Shown here one piece after another: positions 25,840 through 35,086 of a DNA stretch of 64,000 nucleotides; position 1 is the first letter of the stretch, and every line of letters starts with the position of its first letter. The DNA comes from Pseudogracilibacillus sp037072025 (lineage in GTDB: Bacteria > Bacillota > Bacilli > Bacillales > Amphibacillaceae). The notes below the pieces were generated by a model. The model was not told where the DNA came from and did no database searches. It saw nothing but the letters and a program-made list of their open reading frames with translations. The position numbers were made by a program, and so were the translations under genes. The DNA lies in the NCBI RefSeq assembly GCF_037072025.1, contig NZ_JAXHDD010000001.1:1-64000 (forward strand), in the 5' to 3' direction.

Positions 25840-26817
25840 TTAAAACCAGGTAATTTCACCTGAATAAACTTTTTCAATTACTCCATTTTCATTCTTCGCT
25901 AACAGAGCACCATCTTCTGCAATCCCTAAAAAGATGCCTTCCCATAATTTGTTACCAGTTTTTATTTGTAAACGTTCATTTAATCTAAAGCCATAATTTT
26001 CCCAAGTTTGTTTCACTTGATTAAAACCGTGATCAATATAATGCATATATTTTGTTTCAAATGTTCGAATTATCTCTTGAATAATCGGGAGCATATCCCA
26101 GCTTTTTTCTGTTTCAATTTGAAGTGATGTAGCTCTTTTACTTATTTCGTTCGGTAGATCAGCTTTCGTTTGGTTAATATTTATCCCCATACCGATAATC
26201 ACATAAAGTACAGTATCTTGTTCTGCCTGCATTTCTGTTAATATTCCGGCCATTTTTTTACCATCAATTAAGATATCATTTGGCCACTTTATTTGTGGTT
26301 TAATTTTTGCATAACTGTCTATTACATTTGCTAATACGGTTGCTGTTAATAATGTTAATTGTGGTGCTAAATAAGGTAAAATAGCTGGGCGAAGGATGAT
26401 ACTCATCCATATACCTTTGCCTTTTTCAGAATGCCAGGCTCGATCAGTTCTGCCTTTTCCTTTTGTCTGTTCATCCGCAATGACAATCGTTCCGTGATTG
26501 GCTCCATCAAGCGCCAATTCATGCGCAAGACGTTGTGTGGATGTAATCGATTCTCGGTGGATAATAGTTTTACCTAACCAGTCTGTTTCAAGTCCCCATG
26601 ATATTGTATTTTCACTTAATTTGTTCGGAAAACTTAGGATTCGATATCCTTTCTTTGCCTTTCCTTCAATTTCGTACCCGTCTTTTTTTAGTTCATTCAT
26701 ATGTTTCCAAATAGCACTTCTAGATATGTTTAATTTCTCGGATAAATATTGTCCAGATATATACTTTTCCTTATTTTCTGCCAGAAGTTTGATTAGTTTG
26801 TTTCGGGTGGATGACAT
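25840..26817 (-). CDS. birA: Biotin-protein ligase and biotin repressor BirA
   Basis: A 325-residue bifunctional protein. An N-terminal winged-helix DNA-binding domain (about 1-65, SGQYLSEKLNISRSAIWKH) is followed by the ligase core with the GRG-type motif KGKGRTDRAWHS, the KWPNDILIDGKK motif and a C-terminal SH3-like domain. It overlaps the end of cca by about 25 nt. Confidence 0.95.
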   Translation of the reverse strand: MSSTRNKLIKLLAENKEKYISGQYLSEKLNISRSAIWKHMNELKKDGYEIEGKAKKGYRILSFPNKLSENTISWGLETDWLGKTIIHRESITSTQRLAHELALDGANHGTIVIADEQTKGKGRTDRAWHSEKGKGIWMSIILRPAILPYLAPQLTLLTATVLANVIDSYAKIKPQIKWPNDILIDGKKMAGILTEMQAEQDTVLYVIIGMGININQTKADLPNEISKRATSLQIETEKSWDMLPIIQEIIRTFETKYMHYIDHGFNQVKQTWENYGFRLNERLQIKTGNKLWEGIFLGIAEDGALLAKNENGVIEKVYSGEITWF

Positions 26818-27992
26818 CTAATCCACTCCTTTATATGTTGATTATTATTATTTAACTCATTCATGACAACCTTGTATTCTACTTTCTTAAGAACTTCTTC
26901 CATCCAAGAACCTGGTTTTTTATCTGGAAAAATTTGCATGATATCATGACCGTCTATTCTTAAATCATTTCTAGCTTGAATAGCCAATGCCTTTTTCTTA
27001 TTGTAAAGACTCTTTAGACAAGCAGGTTGATTAAACAAAAGCTCAATTAGGTGCTCAAATGAACGAAAATTACAACATTCCAACCGATATATAAGCCAAG
27101 AATCTATTCCCATTTTATTAAAATAAGAAATTGCTTCAAAAAGGTTCATTGCATCCCGTTTAACTTGATTAGAACATTTCCAAGCTTTTACCCAATCAGA
27201 TATTGTAATTTTCTCTTCCAAATAATGAAACATAGCAATTACTTCTGCAAATGAGTAAAAAGCCGTTAATGGTTTAGGTATCCGTTCAAATAATTTATAT
27301 TCATTACTGAAAATAGGAAGATGTTTAAATCCCTGTATTTGAATTAAATAATTAATACTATTTTGTATGAACTCTCCTTGGAATATTTTCGAAAATTCAT
27401 TCGTTAATCGTTCTACAGCCACAGTTTCAATTTCATTAATTAAACGTTCCATCTGTCGTAATGTTTCCGTTTCAATCGAAAATCCTAATTGACTTGCAAA
27501 TCTAAGCCCACGGATAATTCTTAATGGATCTTCCATAAATCTTTCTCTTGGATTACCGACTGCACGAATGAGCTTAGCATCCAGGTCTTTTGTTCCTGAG
27601 AACAGATCAATTATTTCCCCGTGCTTGTCCATTGCTAATGCGTTAATGGTAAAATCTCGACGTTTAAGATCTTCGTCAATATTATTAATAAACGTTACAT
27701 CATCTGGGTGACGTTGATCAGAATAATCTCCGTCCTTACGAAATGTTGTTACCTCATAAGAACCCCCTTTATGACGAACAATGACAGTACCATGTTCAAT
27801 TCCAACAGGAATTACTTTAGGGAAAATTTGTTGAACAATTTCAGGTGAGGCCGAGCAAGCAATATCAATATCCCCAATGGTTCTATTTAACAATAAATCT
27901 CTAACACAACCGCCGACAAAATAGGCATCGTACCCATGCTCTTCCAATTTATCAATTATTTCGACCGCTTGTTGAAAAGCTTCTGTAAACAT
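26793..27992 (-). CDS. cca: CCA-adding tRNA nucleotidyltransferase
   Basis: A 399-residue class II nucleotidyltransferase that adds or repairs the tRNA CCA end. The head domain carries YFVGGCVRDLLLNRTIGDID with the metal-binding DxD; RRDFTINALAMD and the ERFMEDPLRIIRGLRFA motif follow. The ATG at 27992 is preferred because AGGTG lies 8 nt upstream; the ATG at 27998 overlaps the bshA stop and nearly touches that site. Confidence 0.95.
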   Translation of the reverse strand: MFTEAFQQAVEIIDKLEEHGYDAYFVGGCVRDLLLNRTIGDIDIACSASPEIVQQIFPKVIPVGIEHGTVIVRHKGGSYEVTTFRKDGDYSDQRHPDDVTFINNIDEDLKRRDFTINALAMDKHGEIIDLFSGTKDLDAKLIRAVGNPRERFMEDPLRIIRGLRFASQLGFSIETETLRQMERLINEIETVAVERLTNEFSKIFQGEFIQNSINYLIQIQGFKHLPIFSNEYKLFERIPKPLTAFYSFAEVIAMFHYLEEKITISDWVKAWKCSNQVKRDAMNLFEAISYFNKMGIDSWLIYRLECCNFRSFEHLIELLFNQPACLKSLYNKKKALAIQARNDLRIDGHDIMQIFPDKKPGSWMEEVLKKVEYKVVMNELNNNNQHIKEWIRCHPPETN

Positions 27993-27994
27993 TC

Positions 27995-29134
27995 TCATTC
28001 ACCTGAACCATTATTTATTAGTAACTTTTCATATAACGCAATATACTGGTTGACAATCTCTTCTGAATGAAAGAGAGAACGAGCTCTATGTAGTGCTTGC
28101 TCTGAAAATTCCTTTAATAAATCTTCATTTTCCAGTAAATGAATAGCATAACTTGCGGCGGTCTCAGTATCTCCTAATTCTACTATATAACCTGTCTCTC
28201 CATGAGAAATTACTTCTGGTATTCCTCCGACATTCGTACCAATTGCAGCTACCTCGCAAGCCATGGCTTCCAAAAGAACAAGTCCAAAACTTTCTTGCTC
28301 CGACATTAATAATTTAATATCTGAAATGGATAATAAATCACTAATATTTTTTTGTTTACCTAAAAATAAAACGTTATTTTTCAAGTTCAATTTATTTACG
28401 ATTTCATAAGCAGTTTGTAATTCTGGTCCATCTCCAACTAAGATTAATTTTGATTTTATATTCGCTTGAATCATGAAAAATGTATTAATAACATCTTTAA
28501 TTCTTTTTACTTTTCTAAAGTTTGAAATATGAATAATTACTTTATCATCTGGGTCAATACCGTACTCGCTTTTAATAAAGTCATTTTCTTTTTTAAAATA
28601 CTCTTTTTCATTCACAAAGTTATAAATTACATCTATTTCTTTCTTCACTTGTAATTGTTGAATCGTTTGATCTACTAAATCGTGAGATACAGCTGTTACA
28701 GCGTCGGATGCCTCAATTCCGTATGAAATCATTCGTTTAAACGTTTGGTCAATGCCTAAGACCGTAATATCAGTTCCATGTAATGTTGTAACAATTTTAA
28801 CATTATGTTCTGCAATATCTCTTGCTAATATTGCGCTAATAGCATGTGGCATTGCATAATGTACATGTAATATATCCAGTTGTTCTCGATCGATGACTTC
28901 AGCCATTTTTGCAGCTAAAGCTAAATCATATGGCGGGTATTGAAAAACCGGATAATGACTTATTTCCACTTCATGAAAATAAATTTCTGGATTTATACAA
29001 TCCAGACGATATGGAAGACTGGAAGTAATAAAATGGATTTCAAATCCTTTTTCCGCTAGAAGTTTTCCCAGTTCTGTTGCGATAATCCCAGATCCTCCAA
29101 TTGTAGGGTAGCATGTAATTCCTATTTTTTTCAT
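27995..29134 (-). CDS. bshA: N-acetyl-alpha-D-glucosaminyl-L-malate synthase BshA
   Basis: A 379-residue GT4 glycosyltransferase that joins GlcNAc from UDP-GlcNAc to L-malate, the first step to bacillithiol. It has the Gly-rich loop IGGSGIIATELGKLLAEKG and the C-terminal EQESFGLVLLEAMACE signature. It directly follows mgsA with a 4-nt ATGA overlap. The deacetylase gene bshB1, which B. subtilis has between these two, is absent. Confidence 0.95.
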   Translation of the reverse strand: MKKIGITCYPTIGGSGIIATELGKLLAEKGFEIHFITSSLPYRLDCINPEIYFHEVEISHYPVFQYPPYDLALAAKMAEVIDREQLDILHVHYAMPHAISAILARDIAEHNVKIVTTLHGTDITVLGIDQTFKRMISYGIEASDAVTAVSHDLVDQTIQQLQVKKEIDVIYNFVNEKEYFKKENDFIKSEYGIDPDDKVIIHISNFRKVKRIKDVINTFFMIQANIKSKLILVGDGPELQTAYEIVNKLNLKNNVLFLGKQKNISDLLSISDIKLLMSEQESFGLVLLEAMACEVAAIGTNVGGIPEVISHGETGYIVELGDTETAASYAIHLLENEDLLKEFSEQALHRARSLFHSEEIVNQYIALYEKLLINNGSGE

Positions 29135-29553
29135 TTGTTAGCACCTTTAGACTTTTTTTCTTTAACAATTTTTCGCCAAGTAAAATCTCCACGTTCTAAG
29201 CCATGGATTAAAATCTCAGCGGCTGCAATATTAGTTGCTAGTGGGATTAAATGAACATCACTCAGACGCATTAACGCACTAACATCTGGCTCATGTGGTT
29301 GAGCCGTCAATGGATCTCTTAAAAATATGATCATATCCATTTCATTGTTTGCAACAAGCGCCCCTATCTGTTGATCTCCCCCAATAGGACCAGATTGAAA
29401 CTTATGGATTGATAAGTTTGTCGCTTCCTCAATCCGCTTTCCTGTAGTGCCAGTTGCATATAATGAATGATTTTCTAATACATGTTCATAAGCGATCGCA
29501 AATTCTATCATATCATTCTTTTTTTTATCGTGTGCAATTAACGCTATATTCAT
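29131..29553 (-). CDS. mgsA: Methylglyoxal synthase
   Basis: A 140-residue homohexameric enzyme that converts dihydroxyacetone phosphate to methylglyoxal, a phosphate-release valve for glycolysis. The family start IALIAHDKKKNDMI, the GTTGKRIEE phosphate loop, GPIGGDQQIGA and the catalytic FLRDPLTAQPHEPD are all present. Confidence 0.96.
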   Translation of the reverse strand: MNIALIAHDKKKNDMIEFAIAYEHVLENHSLYATGTTGKRIEEATNLSIHKFQSGPIGGDQQIGALVANNEMDMIIFLRDPLTAQPHEPDVSALMRLSDVHLIPLATNIAAAEILIHGLERGDFTWRKIVKEKKSKGANK

Positions 29554-29582
29554 ATTACCCCACCGATCTATATTTTTTAATT

Positions 29583-30386
29583 TCAGTCCAAATCCATTAC
29601 ATGTTCTAACCCATAAATTAGTTTTTGTAATTTTATTACTTCATTTATACCAAGTTTTAATCCATCCATAAATGATTCACGATGGAAAGAATCATGTTTA
29701 ATTGTCAGTAATTGACTTTTGCTTCCAAAAACAACTTCTTGATGAGCAACCAATCCAGGTAACCGCATACTATGCACACGTATACCTTCTATTTCCCCCC
29801 CACGAGAGCCTTCAACAATTTCATACTCTTCTGGATGTCCTTGTTTTTTCGGATCACGTGATTGTTTAATCATTTCAATCGTCTTTAATGCTGTACCCGA
29901 CGGGGCATCTACTTTGTTATTATGATGTTTTTCAATAATTTCTACATCCGGAAAATACTTAGCGGCCATTTTTGAAAATAACATCATTAAGACAGCCCCT
30001 AATGCAAAATTAGGGGCAATGATACAACCCGTTTTATTTTGCTCAGCCAAAAGAGATAATTCATCAATTTGAGCTTCTGTAAATCCTGATGTTCCAACTA
30101 CTGCACGAATGTTAAGCTGTAAGGCTAATTTGGTATGTTCAAAGCCAATTTTCGGAATAGTAAGATCAACAAAAACATCTGGCTCCATTTCTTCAAAACA
30201 TGTTTTTGCATTATCATAAATCGGTATACTGTTCTCACAAACATGATTAATTTCATCAAGTGATTTTCCGTTATTTTTTCGGTCGATACAAGCGATTAAA
30301 TTGAAATTTTCATCGTTTGTTATCATCTTAATAGCCTCTGTTCCCATTTTACCCCTTGGGCCTGCTAAGACAATATTTATTGCCAT
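29583..30386 (-). CDS. dapB: 4-hydroxy-tetrahydrodipicolinate reductase
   Basis: A 267-residue NAD(P)H enzyme of the lysine/diaminopimelate pathway, which also feeds dipicolinate in spores. NAD loop VLAGPRGKMG and substrate motif EKHHNNKVDAPSGTA are intact. Two tandem ATGs exist; the second, at 30386, is 7 nt from GGAGG and gives the usual AINIVLAG start. Confidence 0.97.
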   Translation of the reverse strand: MAINIVLAGPRGKMGTEAIKMITNDENFNLIACIDRKNNGKSLDEINHVCENSIPIYDNAKTCFEEMEPDVFVDLTIPKIGFEHTKLALQLNIRAVVGTSGFTEAQIDELSLLAEQNKTGCIIAPNFALGAVLMMLFSKMAAKYFPDVEIIEKHHNNKVDAPSGTALKTIEMIKQSRDPKKQGHPEEYEIVEGSRGGEIEGIRVHSMRLPGLVAHQEVVFGSKSQLLTIKHDSFHRESFMDGLKLGINEVIKLQKLIYGLEHVMDLD

Positions 30387-30421
30387 CATAAATCCTCCTC
30401 AAGATGTGCGTTTCAAATTGT

Positions 30422-30757
30422 TTAGTCTTTTTTTGTCCACCGATCTTTATCCCTAGTTCTAATCTTAGATATTGAAGTATGAAATGCCTTAGAGAGATCC
30501 ATATCTAGAGAATTTGAAAAACATGCGAGAACAAATAGGATATCGCCTATTTCTTCTTCAATCGTTTTAGGTTTTTCGGTTGGTTTTTTTGTTTTTTCAC
30601 CATATGTATGATTAATTTCTCGTGCTAGTTCACCTACTTCTTCAGATAGACGGGCAACTAAAGCCAACGGTGAAAAATACCCTTCTTTAAATTGTGAAAT
30701 ATATTCGTCCACTTGCTGTTCAATTTCTTTTGTCGAATAAATTCGATTTTTATCCAT
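30422..30757 (-). CDS. ypjD: MazG-like nucleotide pyrophosphohydrolase
   Basis: A 111-residue all-alpha NTP pyrophosphatase that presumably clears non-canonical nucleotides. The metal-binding ExxE...ExxD pattern is visible in RLSEEVGELAREINH and EEEIGDILFVLACF. It precedes dapB as ypjD does in B. subtilis. Confidence 0.9.
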   Translation of the reverse strand: MDKNRIYSTKEIEQQVDEYISQFKEGYFSPLALVARLSEEVGELAREINHTYGEKTKKPTEKPKTIEEEIGDILFVLACFSNSLDMDLSKAFHTSISKIRTRDKDRWTKKD

Positions 30758-30908
30758 AGAATCTCCTTAAAAAAATGAGTAATTAATCTTAATGTTAGCT
30801 AAAAGATTAAGATTTGACAAATTATTTAGCTGTAAAAATCAATATTATCATTGTATACTTACCAATATATGTCTATACTAAAATACGATACCTGTTTGGA
30901 GGACTGAC

Positions 30909-31778
30909 ATGTTAGGGATAAGGTTTAAAAATATATTTTTTATTTTAATTGGGGCGGCAATTTTTTCTTTTGGAATCGTTCATTTTAATATGCAAAACCA
31001 TTTAGGAGAAGGTGGTTTTACCGGGATCACATTATTACTTTATTTCTTGTGGAAATGGGATCCTGCTATTACAAATATTGTCTTAAATATTCCTGTTTTT
31101 TTTATTGGTTGGAAGATATTAGGTAGAACTACGTTTATTTACACATTGATTGGTACTTTTTCTGTATCTCTCTTTTTATATATCTTTCAAATTAAACCGT
31201 TCCACATTAATTTGCAATCTGATTTGACGTTGGCAGCACTTTTTGCTGGAGTATTTATTGGAGTAGGTTTAGGAATTATATTTCGTTATGGCGGTACTAC
31301 GGGCGGAGTCGATATTATTGCTAGAATAGTAAACAAGTATGTAGGTTGGAGTATTGGGCGTACAATGTTTATGTTTGATTTTGTAGTTATTACTACTTCC
31401 ATCTTTACATATTTAAAATTAGTCGAAGGAATGTACACATTGCTTCTTGTTTATGTAGGAGCCCGTGTAATAGATTTTATTCAAGAAGGTGCTTATTCGG
31501 CACGAGGAGCTACTATCATATCTAAAAAATATACAGAAATCGCCGATAAAATAAATACAGAAATGGAAAGAGGGGTAACCGTAATAAGTGGAAGAGGTAA
31601 CTACACACAGAAAGAACAAAATGTAATTTATTGTATCGTTGCAAGAAATGAAGTCGTCAAACTGAAAAACATCATTAATGATATTGACCCGTATGCTTTT
31701 GTAGCCGTTACGGCAGTTCATGAAGTGTTAGGAGAAGGGTTTACACTGGATGAAAAAAAGCAGCCTCTTAATATGTAA
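30909..31778 (+). CDS. ypjC: YitT-family membrane protein (DUF2179)
   Basis: A 289-residue protein with about five to six helices (residues 8-180) and a cytosolic C-terminal DUF2179 domain (about 200-280, TEMERGVTVISGRGNYT...). YitT proteins are widespread in Firmicutes with no established biochemical role. It matches the B. subtilis ypjC locus and is the only plus-strand gene between 20 and 64 kb. GGAGGACTGAC precedes the ATG. Confidence 0.88.
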   Translation: MLGIRFKNIFFILIGAAIFSFGIVHFNMQNHLGEGGFTGITLLLYFLWKWDPAITNIVLNIPVFFIGWKILGRTTFIYTLIGTFSVSLFLYIFQIKPFHINLQSDLTLAALFAGVFIGVGLGIIFRYGGTTGGVDIIARIVNKYVGWSIGRTMFMFDFVVITTSIFTYLKLVEGMYTLLLVYVGARVIDFIQEGAYSARGATIISKKYTEIADKINTEMERGVTVISGRGNYTQKEQNVIYCIVARNEVVKLKNIINDIDPYAFVAVTAVHEVLGEGFTLDEKKQPLNM

Positions 31779-31809
31779 AAAGAAAGAAGCTAGCACAAAA
31801 CTTTCATAA

Positions 31810-32455
31810 AAAAATTAGAACTACCATTCAAATTTCTTCAATTTTAGTTTGTATTAGTTCAGATTTTCTGTTAAATATTTTATAAATATAATCAATCCAT
31901 AAACTGTGCAGTAACTTGAGTAATTTTCTTTGTAAATATCAAACAAAGTTGCGATGTAAATACCGCTACGGAAATACAATAAAGTGTTTGCTCACTTCCT
32001 TGCTAAATTGGTGATGAAATACCGCTTCGGCAGAATACTTCGCTTTCCGCGGGCACGGCCTCAGCCTCCTTGCCCCGACAAGGGGTATGCCGACGTTGTC
32101 CGCAAAGGACGCTTTTAGTCGGCCATCATTAAATTACCGCTGCGGGGTCTTCGGACACGTGGGACTGCCACTATCGTTCGTCCCATCGAAAACCGTTTGC
32201 TGTTCCCGCAGGAGTCTACGTATTCTGCCTACGCTAGTTGGAAAAACATGTATCCTTCCAGCGAAGGAAATACACGGAGACTCCTGTGGGAGGATAGGCC
32301 TAGGTGAGACACGAGTGCGTAGCACGAAGGGGCTCATCAGCCGCCCACGGAAAGCGGAGTGTATTTCGTAGCGGCATTTTACTTTGTAACTTGTCTACAT
32401 TTCGTTAGTAGTAAAAATTTTCACTACTCAACAGTTTCCTTCAACTATAAATTAA
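31810..32455. mobile_element. Composite GC-rich repeat element (modular, no transposase)
   Basis: It begins with a degenerate form of the inverted repeat at 59929, then CCATAAACTGTGCAGTAA, TACCGCTACGGAAATACA and a CGCTTTCCGCGGGC block. A module with GCCGACGTTG...TTAGTCGGCC (about 32080-32130) also occurs near 53095. The part at 32265-32375 is the reverse complement of 60040-60160 (CCTAGGTGAGAC, GCGGAGTGTATTTC). The end AACAGTTTCCTTCAACT matches 13860-13880. No frame has family content. Confidence 0.75.
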
Positions 32456-32496
32456 AATAGAAGCTTCTCTATATCCTATTCTGTAATGAACCATAA

Positions 32497-32541
32497 AAAA
32501 AGAAACAGTTTGAAGGATTACCTTCAAATTGTTTCTTTTTA
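32497..32541. terminator. Bidirectional terminator after yugP
   Basis: A stem of about 19 bp (AAAAAGAAACA, TTTGAAGG and complements) around ATTA with T tracts on both strands. It overlaps the yugP stop codon. Confidence 0.9.
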
Positions 32542-33219
32542 ATCATTACTATTTGCGAAGATAAGAATAAAACGAATCAATTCTGCTACTGCAACAAGTG
32601 CTGCTGCAACATATGTTAAAGCTGCTGCATCCAATACCTTTTTTGTTCCTTTTTCTTCACTATTTTGAATAATGCCTGTCATTACAAGTTGATCTCTTGC
32701 TCGATTCGAAGCATTAAATTCAACTGGTAATGTGACAAGTTGGAAAAGGACAGCAAAAGCCATAAAAATAATCCCAACCAAGACTAGATTCATCATATTA
32801 AAAATAAAACCAATTAAAATGATCCATATTGCACTACCGGAGCCAAATGATGCGAGCGGCACTAAAGCAGTTCTAAATTTTAAAAATCCGTATTCTTCAG
32901 CGTCTTGGATCGCATGACCAACTTCATGGGCTGCAATAGCTGCAGCAGCAGTAGAATGTCCATGGAAATTATCACTAGATAATCGGACTACTTTTTGTCT
33001 AGGATCATAATGATCAGATAATACTCCTTTTGCTTCTTCAATTTGTACGTCAAATAAACCGTTATCGTCCAAAATTTTACGTGCAACTTGTGCACCTGTC
33101 ATATGAGAAGATGAAGGAATTTGCGAATATTTTTTATACGTGCTTTTTACCTTCATTTGTGCCCACATAGGTATAATTAGTAATAATGCAAAATAAATTA
33201 AAGTCGTTCCTAATGACAT
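32539..33219 (-). CDS. Zinc-dependent membrane protease, YugP family
   Basis: A 226-residue protein with an N-terminal helix, an HExxH zinc site in AAIAAHEVGHAIQD and two or three C-terminal helices ending AVAELIRFILIF. This is the YugP/DUF2268-like neutral zinc peptidase group; substrates are unknown. The ATG at 33219 has GGAGG 8 nt upstream. YugP lies elsewhere in B. subtilis, so its place here next to ypjB is a local difference. Confidence 0.88.
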   Translation of the reverse strand: MSLGTTLIYFALLLIIPMWAQMKVKSTYKKYSQIPSSSHMTGAQVARKILDDNGLFDVQIEEAKGVLSDHYDPRQKVVRLSSDNFHGHSTAAAAIAAHEVGHAIQDAEEYGFLKFRTALVPLASFGSGSAIWIILIGFIFNMMNLVLVGIIFMAFAVLFQLVTLPVEFNASNRARDQLVMTGIIQNSEEKGTKKVLDAAALTYVAAALVAVAELIRFILIFANSND

Positions 33220-33291
33220 CAATTATTCCTCCAGATCCTAGTTAAATTTAGAATTCCTTATAGTCAATAATAGTCAAATTTCTTAAAGAAG

Positions 33292-33561
33292 TCAATTATT
33301 TACGTCTCTTTTTTGTTCATTTTTTTTATGTCCTCTATATTTTCTCCAACTTACATAAGATAATGTAACCATAATTACACCACCAATAAGCATGATCATC
33401 CAATAAAAGGGAATAATACTTGAGATGTAAACATCTTCTCTGTTCTCTACCTTTGCGTAAGCTTCATTTATTTGAATCAAACTTACGAAAATTATAATGA
33501 CCCCTATCAAAAATGAGCCAATAAGAATCACGAGTTTATTAAAGAACCGAATAGAGATCAC
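33292..33561 (-). CDS. ypjB: Short YpjB-like membrane protein, possibly truncated
   Basis: An 89-residue protein with an N-terminal signal or helix (LVILIGSFLIGVIIIFVSL) and a C-terminal helix followed by YVSWRKYRGHKK, which resembles the end of the sporulation protein YpjB (usually near 260 residues). The position before ypjA fits ypjB. It keeps both membrane ends but not the central 150 or so residues, and its GTG start lacks a good ribosome binding site. I think it is an internally deleted ypjB, perhaps non-functional; a separate small gene is possible. Confidence 0.5.
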   Translation of the reverse strand: MISIRFFNKLVILIGSFLIGVIIIFVSLIQINEAYAKVENREDVYISSIIPFYWMIMLIGGVIMVTLSYVSWRKYRGHKKNEQKRDVNN

Positions 33562-33637
33562 CCCACTTTTAAATACTGTTAAATTAAATATATGTGGGAT
33601 AATTTTAATATATGTAAATAAGGACTCTTTAATAAAT

Positions 33638-34222
33638 CTACTTTTGTTTATTTTTAATGGTTAGCTTATAAGTTAAAATGATTGTAAAAATGGAGAGCCA
33701 AAATGTAAAATAACCAATTTCTTTACTATAGTCTGTTAAGGATGAATAAATTGGCATCATTCCAAACACGTAATCAATGATTTCGTTATGTAGTAGTACA
33801 ATACCTGCAATTGTTAAATGTTTTAATTTAATTTTATAATAAGGTATATATAAAAGTCCCTGCAAAGCCATTGCCCCATGGGATGCAATTAACATGTAAC
33901 CTTGCCAATCTAAAGAACCATTAACAATCAACGTAAAAATGTTCATGACTACCGCCCAGACACCATATTTAAATAATGTAGTTACGGCTAATGCTTCGAT
34001 ATAAGGTACATTTTTATTACATATAAAAAAGAGCAAAAATATCGTAAAAAACAAACTTGCGGTTGGGCTATCCGGTACGAAAGGTAAGAAAACAATTGGG
34101 GTAATTTTTAGTTGACTTAGATACCAAATGTATCCATAAATCGTACCTAATAAATTAATGATAAATAATATAATCAAAAATTGTCGGTTTAGGAGTATTT
34201 GATTTAATTGCAATAAACTCAC
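33638..34222 (-). CDS. ypjA: YpjA-like membrane protein (DUF1405)
   Basis: A 194-residue protein with about six hydrophobic helices. FVPDSPTASLFFTIFLLF is characteristic of DUF1405. The function is unknown; it lies between the qcr operon and ypjB as in B. subtilis. A terminator after qcrC separates it from that operon. Confidence 0.82.
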   Translation of the reverse strand: MSLLQLNQILLNRQFLIILFIINLLGTIYGYIWYLSQLKITPIVFLPFVPDSPTASLFFTIFLLFFICNKNVPYIEALAVTTLFKYGVWAVVMNIFTLIVNGSLDWQGYMLIASHGAMALQGLLYIPYYKIKLKHLTIAGIVLLHNEIIDYVFGMMPIYSSLTDYSKEIGYFTFWLSIFTIILTYKLTIKNKQK

Positions 34223-34246
34223 CTCTATCTAGTGCTAAGTATAGAA

Positions 34247-34281
34247 AAGCACCTTTACCAATTGTTAGGCAAAGGTGCTTG
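34247..34281 (-). terminator. Terminator of the qcr operon
   Basis: AAGCACCTTT and AAAGGTGCTT arms with a 13-nt loop, then TTCT on the minus strand, right after the qcrC stop. Confidence 0.88.
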
Positions 34282-34291
34282 TACATACATA

Positions 34292-35071
34292 TTATTCTTC
34301 TTCTTCATTAACACTCATTATAAAATCGACAAGCTGCTCTAATTCTTCATCCGTTCCGGTAAACATTTCTGGTGGCATGTCTCCGATACCGTCGACAGCA
34401 ATTTGCGCTACTTCTTCTGGCCCGAATTCAATTCCGATTAAAGAAGGCCCTGAAGCTCCACCTTCAAGTGAATCTCCGTGACATCCTAAACAGCTGTTTT
34501 CATAGACAGCATATCCCGGATGATCTACATCGATTTCTGCCACCTCATCTGGGTGTATTGGTTGGTTATCCGCAGCAATCTGTTTCCAATCAACGGGAGC
34601 TGCTGACTCATATGTTAACCAGAAAACAGAAACTAAAGCTAGAATCATCATTCCAACAGCAATAGGACGTTTAGGAGGTCTTCTACCGGGTCCATTATCA
34701 AGAAATGGAGCGAGTAGTAAGGCACCAAAAGTAAGTCCAGGCAGAACGAGTATTCCAAATAAAATATATGGCCCACTCGCAAAGTCATATTTTAGTAATT
34801 CGTATAAGAATAAGAAATACCAGTCTGGTAACGGTATATAGGCAGCATCTGTAGGATCAGCAACTCCCTGCAAAGGAGCGGGAGCAGCAATTGTTGCACA
34901 AAGAAATCCGATTAAAAATACAGAGCCTATGAGCCATTCTTTCAGTAAATAGTTTGGCCAAAATGCTTCCGTACGTCCAGGATATTCTGAATAATCTTTA
35001 GGTACTGTTGACGTTTTATCTGCGGTAACTCGAGAATCCCCGACAAAACGCATTCCTTTACCTCTTTTCAC
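34292..35071 (-). CDS. qcrC: Menaquinol:cytochrome c reductase, cytochrome b/c subunit QcrC
   Basis: A 259-residue fusion typical of Bacillus: subunit IV-like helices (about 45-165) followed by a cytochrome c domain with heme site CLGCH and an axial Met in IGDMPPEMF. Electrons pass from the Rieske centre through this heme to cytochrome c or oxidase. The start RGKGMRFVGDSRV matches B. subtilis QcrC closely. CcdA-dependent heme attachment is expected. Fifteen nt from qcrB. Confidence 0.97.
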   Translation of the reverse strand: MKRGKGMRFVGDSRVTADKTSTVPKDYSEYPGRTEAFWPNYLLKEWLIGSVFLIGFLCATIAAPAPLQGVADPTDAAYIPLPDWYFLFLYELLKYDFASGPYILFGILVLPGLTFGALLLAPFLDNGPGRRPPKRPIAVGMMILALVSVFWLTYESAAPVDWKQIAADNQPIHPDEVAEIDVDHPGYAVYENSCLGCHGDSLEGGASGPSLIGIEFGPEEVAQIAVDGIGDMPPEMFTGTDEELEQLVDFIMSVNEEEE

Positions 35072-35086
35072 AGCTTTCCCTCCTTT

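Noticed and set aside
32087..32371. 94-codon plus-strand frame inside the composite element
   Set aside because: It spans several repeat modules with different origins and has no start signal; it is a product of GC-rich sequence.
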